Of a stretch of DNA of 64,000 nt, positions 62,688 to 64,000 are shown piece after piece (position 1 is the first letter of the stretch; each line of letters opens with the position of its first letter). The stretch comes from Promethearchaeota archaeon (GTDB taxonomy: Archaea; Asgardarchaeota; Lokiarchaeia; Sigyniarchaeales; SOKP01). The translations under genes were made by a program, and so were the position numbers. The DNA lies in the NCBI GenBank assembly GCA_019058295.1, contig JAHPZI010000008.1, positions 1-64,000 on the forward strand, read 5' to 3'. The notes beneath the pieces were generated by a model. That model worked only from the letters and a program-made list of their open reading frames with translations. It did not search any database and had not been told where the DNA came from.

Positions 62688-63887
62688 TTAAGTAGGTTTT
62701 TTTTCCTTCAGAAAAAACGCCATAATTAATAGAATCACAAGTAATATTGCTTGCAATAGTAATGCTGGTAAATAATCACCACCAATTGTAAAACCTTCTA
62801 AGCCTAGGATAAATATAATACCTCCGACTTGTCCGATCATCATGAGAGCTCCACTCGAGGTTGCTTCTGGAACGGGATGTGTAAGATCTACAGCATATTC
62901 TAATGCAACGGGTGCTGCAGAAAGCAAACCAAATCCAAAGCAAAACGCAAGGATAAGTAATAGAGTTCCATCTCGCGAAAATGCTATACCAAATAATGAA
63001 ATCGCAGCGATTATGACTGATATTATTATTAGAGGTTTATATTTATGGTATTTATCAGATATTGTGGACATTACTATGCATCCTATTATTCCACCAAATA
63101 GCATTAAACCTCCAAATAATCCTGCGAAAATAGAATTAAAACCTCTTGGAATTAAAATCACCTCAACATAAGTCGCAATCATGTTAAAAATACCGAGTCC
63201 TAAGAAAAACATAATAAATAGTATAAGAAAATATTTGTTTTTGAACAGCTGTTTCATTCCTTCTCCCATCATTACTTTTTCTCGTGTCCGATCAGTTGAA
63301 GGTGGTGTGGGAGGTTCGTTTTTTGCGAACACAAAAAATAAACCTGCTGAAATTACGCTTAATAAACCATAGATGAGTATCATCGTTTGAAAATTAATCC
63401 CTTCAACGATAAAAGGTGTAATAACTAAACCCAATGCAATGCCAAAAAACTGCGCAACCATGGCAAGTCCAGCAGCGCTGGTTCGTTCATCTGCAGGAAA
63501 CCAATTTGCAGGTAATTTTGTTATACTATTTAAAATGAAGGGTTGACCAAAAGCGATTCCGATTGTAAATATTAAAGCAAGCATGAAATTTGTCCCAGCA
63601 AAAAAACGAAATAATCCAAAAATCCCTGCTATTATTGCTCCAACTCCAGTCCCGATTTTAAAATCGTATTTATCAATGACCCATGATGCAAGAAAAGTTA
63701 CGGGAATATAGACTATCATGAACGTTGCTGAAAGGAGAAAAATCATCAGTTCTTCTACACCATAAAATGCAGTTGCATGAGAAGTTACTGAAGCGTAGCT
63801 TATCCAGAGTATTTGAGTTGTTATATTTACGAACATGAATAATAGTAGAACAATCCATCTGTATCCATAAACTTTAATTTCACTCAT
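62688..63887 (-). CDS. MFS transporter, FLVCR-like
   Basis: 399 residues, 12 hydrophobic segments. Helix 1 start YGYRWIVLLLFMFVNITTQILW and the loop WVIDKYDFKIGTGVGAI, FGQPFILNSITKLPANWFPADERTSAAGLA are typical of the FLVCR/DIRC2-like MFS group. These export haem, choline or other metabolites in eukaryotes; here the substrate is unknown. The gene ends at the right part of the window and is complete. Confidence 0.78.
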   Translation of the reverse strand: MSEIKVYGYRWIVLLLFMFVNITTQILWISYASVTSHATAFYGVEELMIFLLSATFMIVYIPVTFLASWVIDKYDFKIGTGVGAIIAGIFGLFRFFAGTNFMLALIFTIGIAFGQPFILNSITKLPANWFPADERTSAAGLAMVAQFFGIALGLVITPFIVEGINFQTMILIYGLLSVISAGLFFVFAKNEPPTPPSTDRTREKVMMGEGMKQLFKNKYFLILFIMFFLGLGIFNMIATYVEVILIPRGFNSIFAGLFGGLMLFGGIIGCIVMSTISDKYHKYKPLIIISVIIAAISLFGIAFSRDGTLLLILAFCFGFGLLSAAPVALEYAVDLTHPVPEATSSGALMMIGQVGGIIFILGLEGFTIGGDYLPALLLQAILLVILLIMAFFLKEKKPT

Positions 63888-64000
63888 ACAATCACTTAAA
63901 ATTTATTTAATTTAAATTTTTAAAGATGTTTATAATCTAATATTAAGTTGCATTAGAATTAAAACCAAACTATTAGGAAGCTCAAACGAAAAATTATTAT

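Noticed and set aside
1..64000. CRISPR array, rRNA, transposase or prophage
   Set aside because: No regular repeat-spacer pattern, no rRNA-like conserved stretches and no transposase or capsid motif seen on either strand.

Overview
The window looks like a piece of an Asgard archaeal chromosome, most probably Lokiarchaeia-like. It is AT-rich. It has archaeal information genes (transcription factor B, two tRNA genes with bulge-helix-bulge type introns). It also has the eukaryote-like signalling parts typical of that group: an unusual small GTPase, roadblock/LC7 and longin-like domains on several proteins, a membrane receptor with a cytoplasmic longin-like domain, SCP2 domains and a ubiquitin-fold protein ending in Gly-Gly. 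I saw no rRNA, CRISPR array, transposase or phage gene. The taxonomic call is inference; no 16S or other marker is present.

Layout. 0.1-4.8 kb: heat-shock operon grpE-dnaK-dnaJ ending in tfb, read leftwards from a palindrome-bearing promoter. 5-15 kb: tandem pair of HGSNAT/YeiB-like membrane acyltransferases, a GPH-type transporter, pyruvate kinase, a ferredoxin-nitroreductase fusion, Hsp20, a methyltransferase and an HD hydrolase. 15-22 kb: a DUF457-type membrane hydrolase, a PAS histidine-kinase-like protein without its phospho-acceptor His, and an arsenic island (arsR divergent from acr3-arsM and a beta-grasp-like gene whose end carries tandem in-frame UGA codons and a SECIS-like stem-loop). 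22.5-28.5 kb: four-gene SMC locus (catalytically dead AAA+ protein, SMC ATPase, kleisin-like, ScpB-like). 28.5-38 kb: a TylF-type methyltransferase between 22-bp direct repeats, the GTPase with a partner gene, a RimK-type ligase, membrane proteins, Maf and two polyprenol-kinase-like proteins. 38-48 kb: SCP2, MoaD/ubiquitin-like protein, thymidylate synthase, aldehyde ferredoxin oxidoreductase with Fe-alcohol dehydrogenase, TatD, an N-formylglutamate amidohydrolase-like protein, a B12 radical SAM protein and a MutY-like glycosylase. 48-57 kb: repeat protein, HtpX-like protease, uroporphyrinogen-decarboxylase-like protein, SCP2, transporter and two intron-bearing tRNAs. 56-64 kb: zinc-ribbon/roadblock-like protein, roadblock protein, 1030-residue receptor, TIM-barrel isomerase and a transporter.

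How the genes fit together. The heat-shock genes form one transcription unit that also makes a general transcription factor. The arsenic genes form a classical sense-methylate-export island. The SMC operon has the parts of a condensin-like complex plus a pseudo-AAA+ subunit, and is the best candidate here for an undescribed assembly. The GTPase, roadblock and longin-like proteins are scattered but belong to the same type of signalling network. Several genes (tfb, the htpX-like gene, the beta-grasp-like gene and perhaps arsR) have a strong Shine-Dalgarno sequence at normal spacing from AUA or AUU and no AUG/GUG/UUG there, which suggests non-canonical start codons. Three short genes (42, 48 and 45 residues) were read directly from the sequence.
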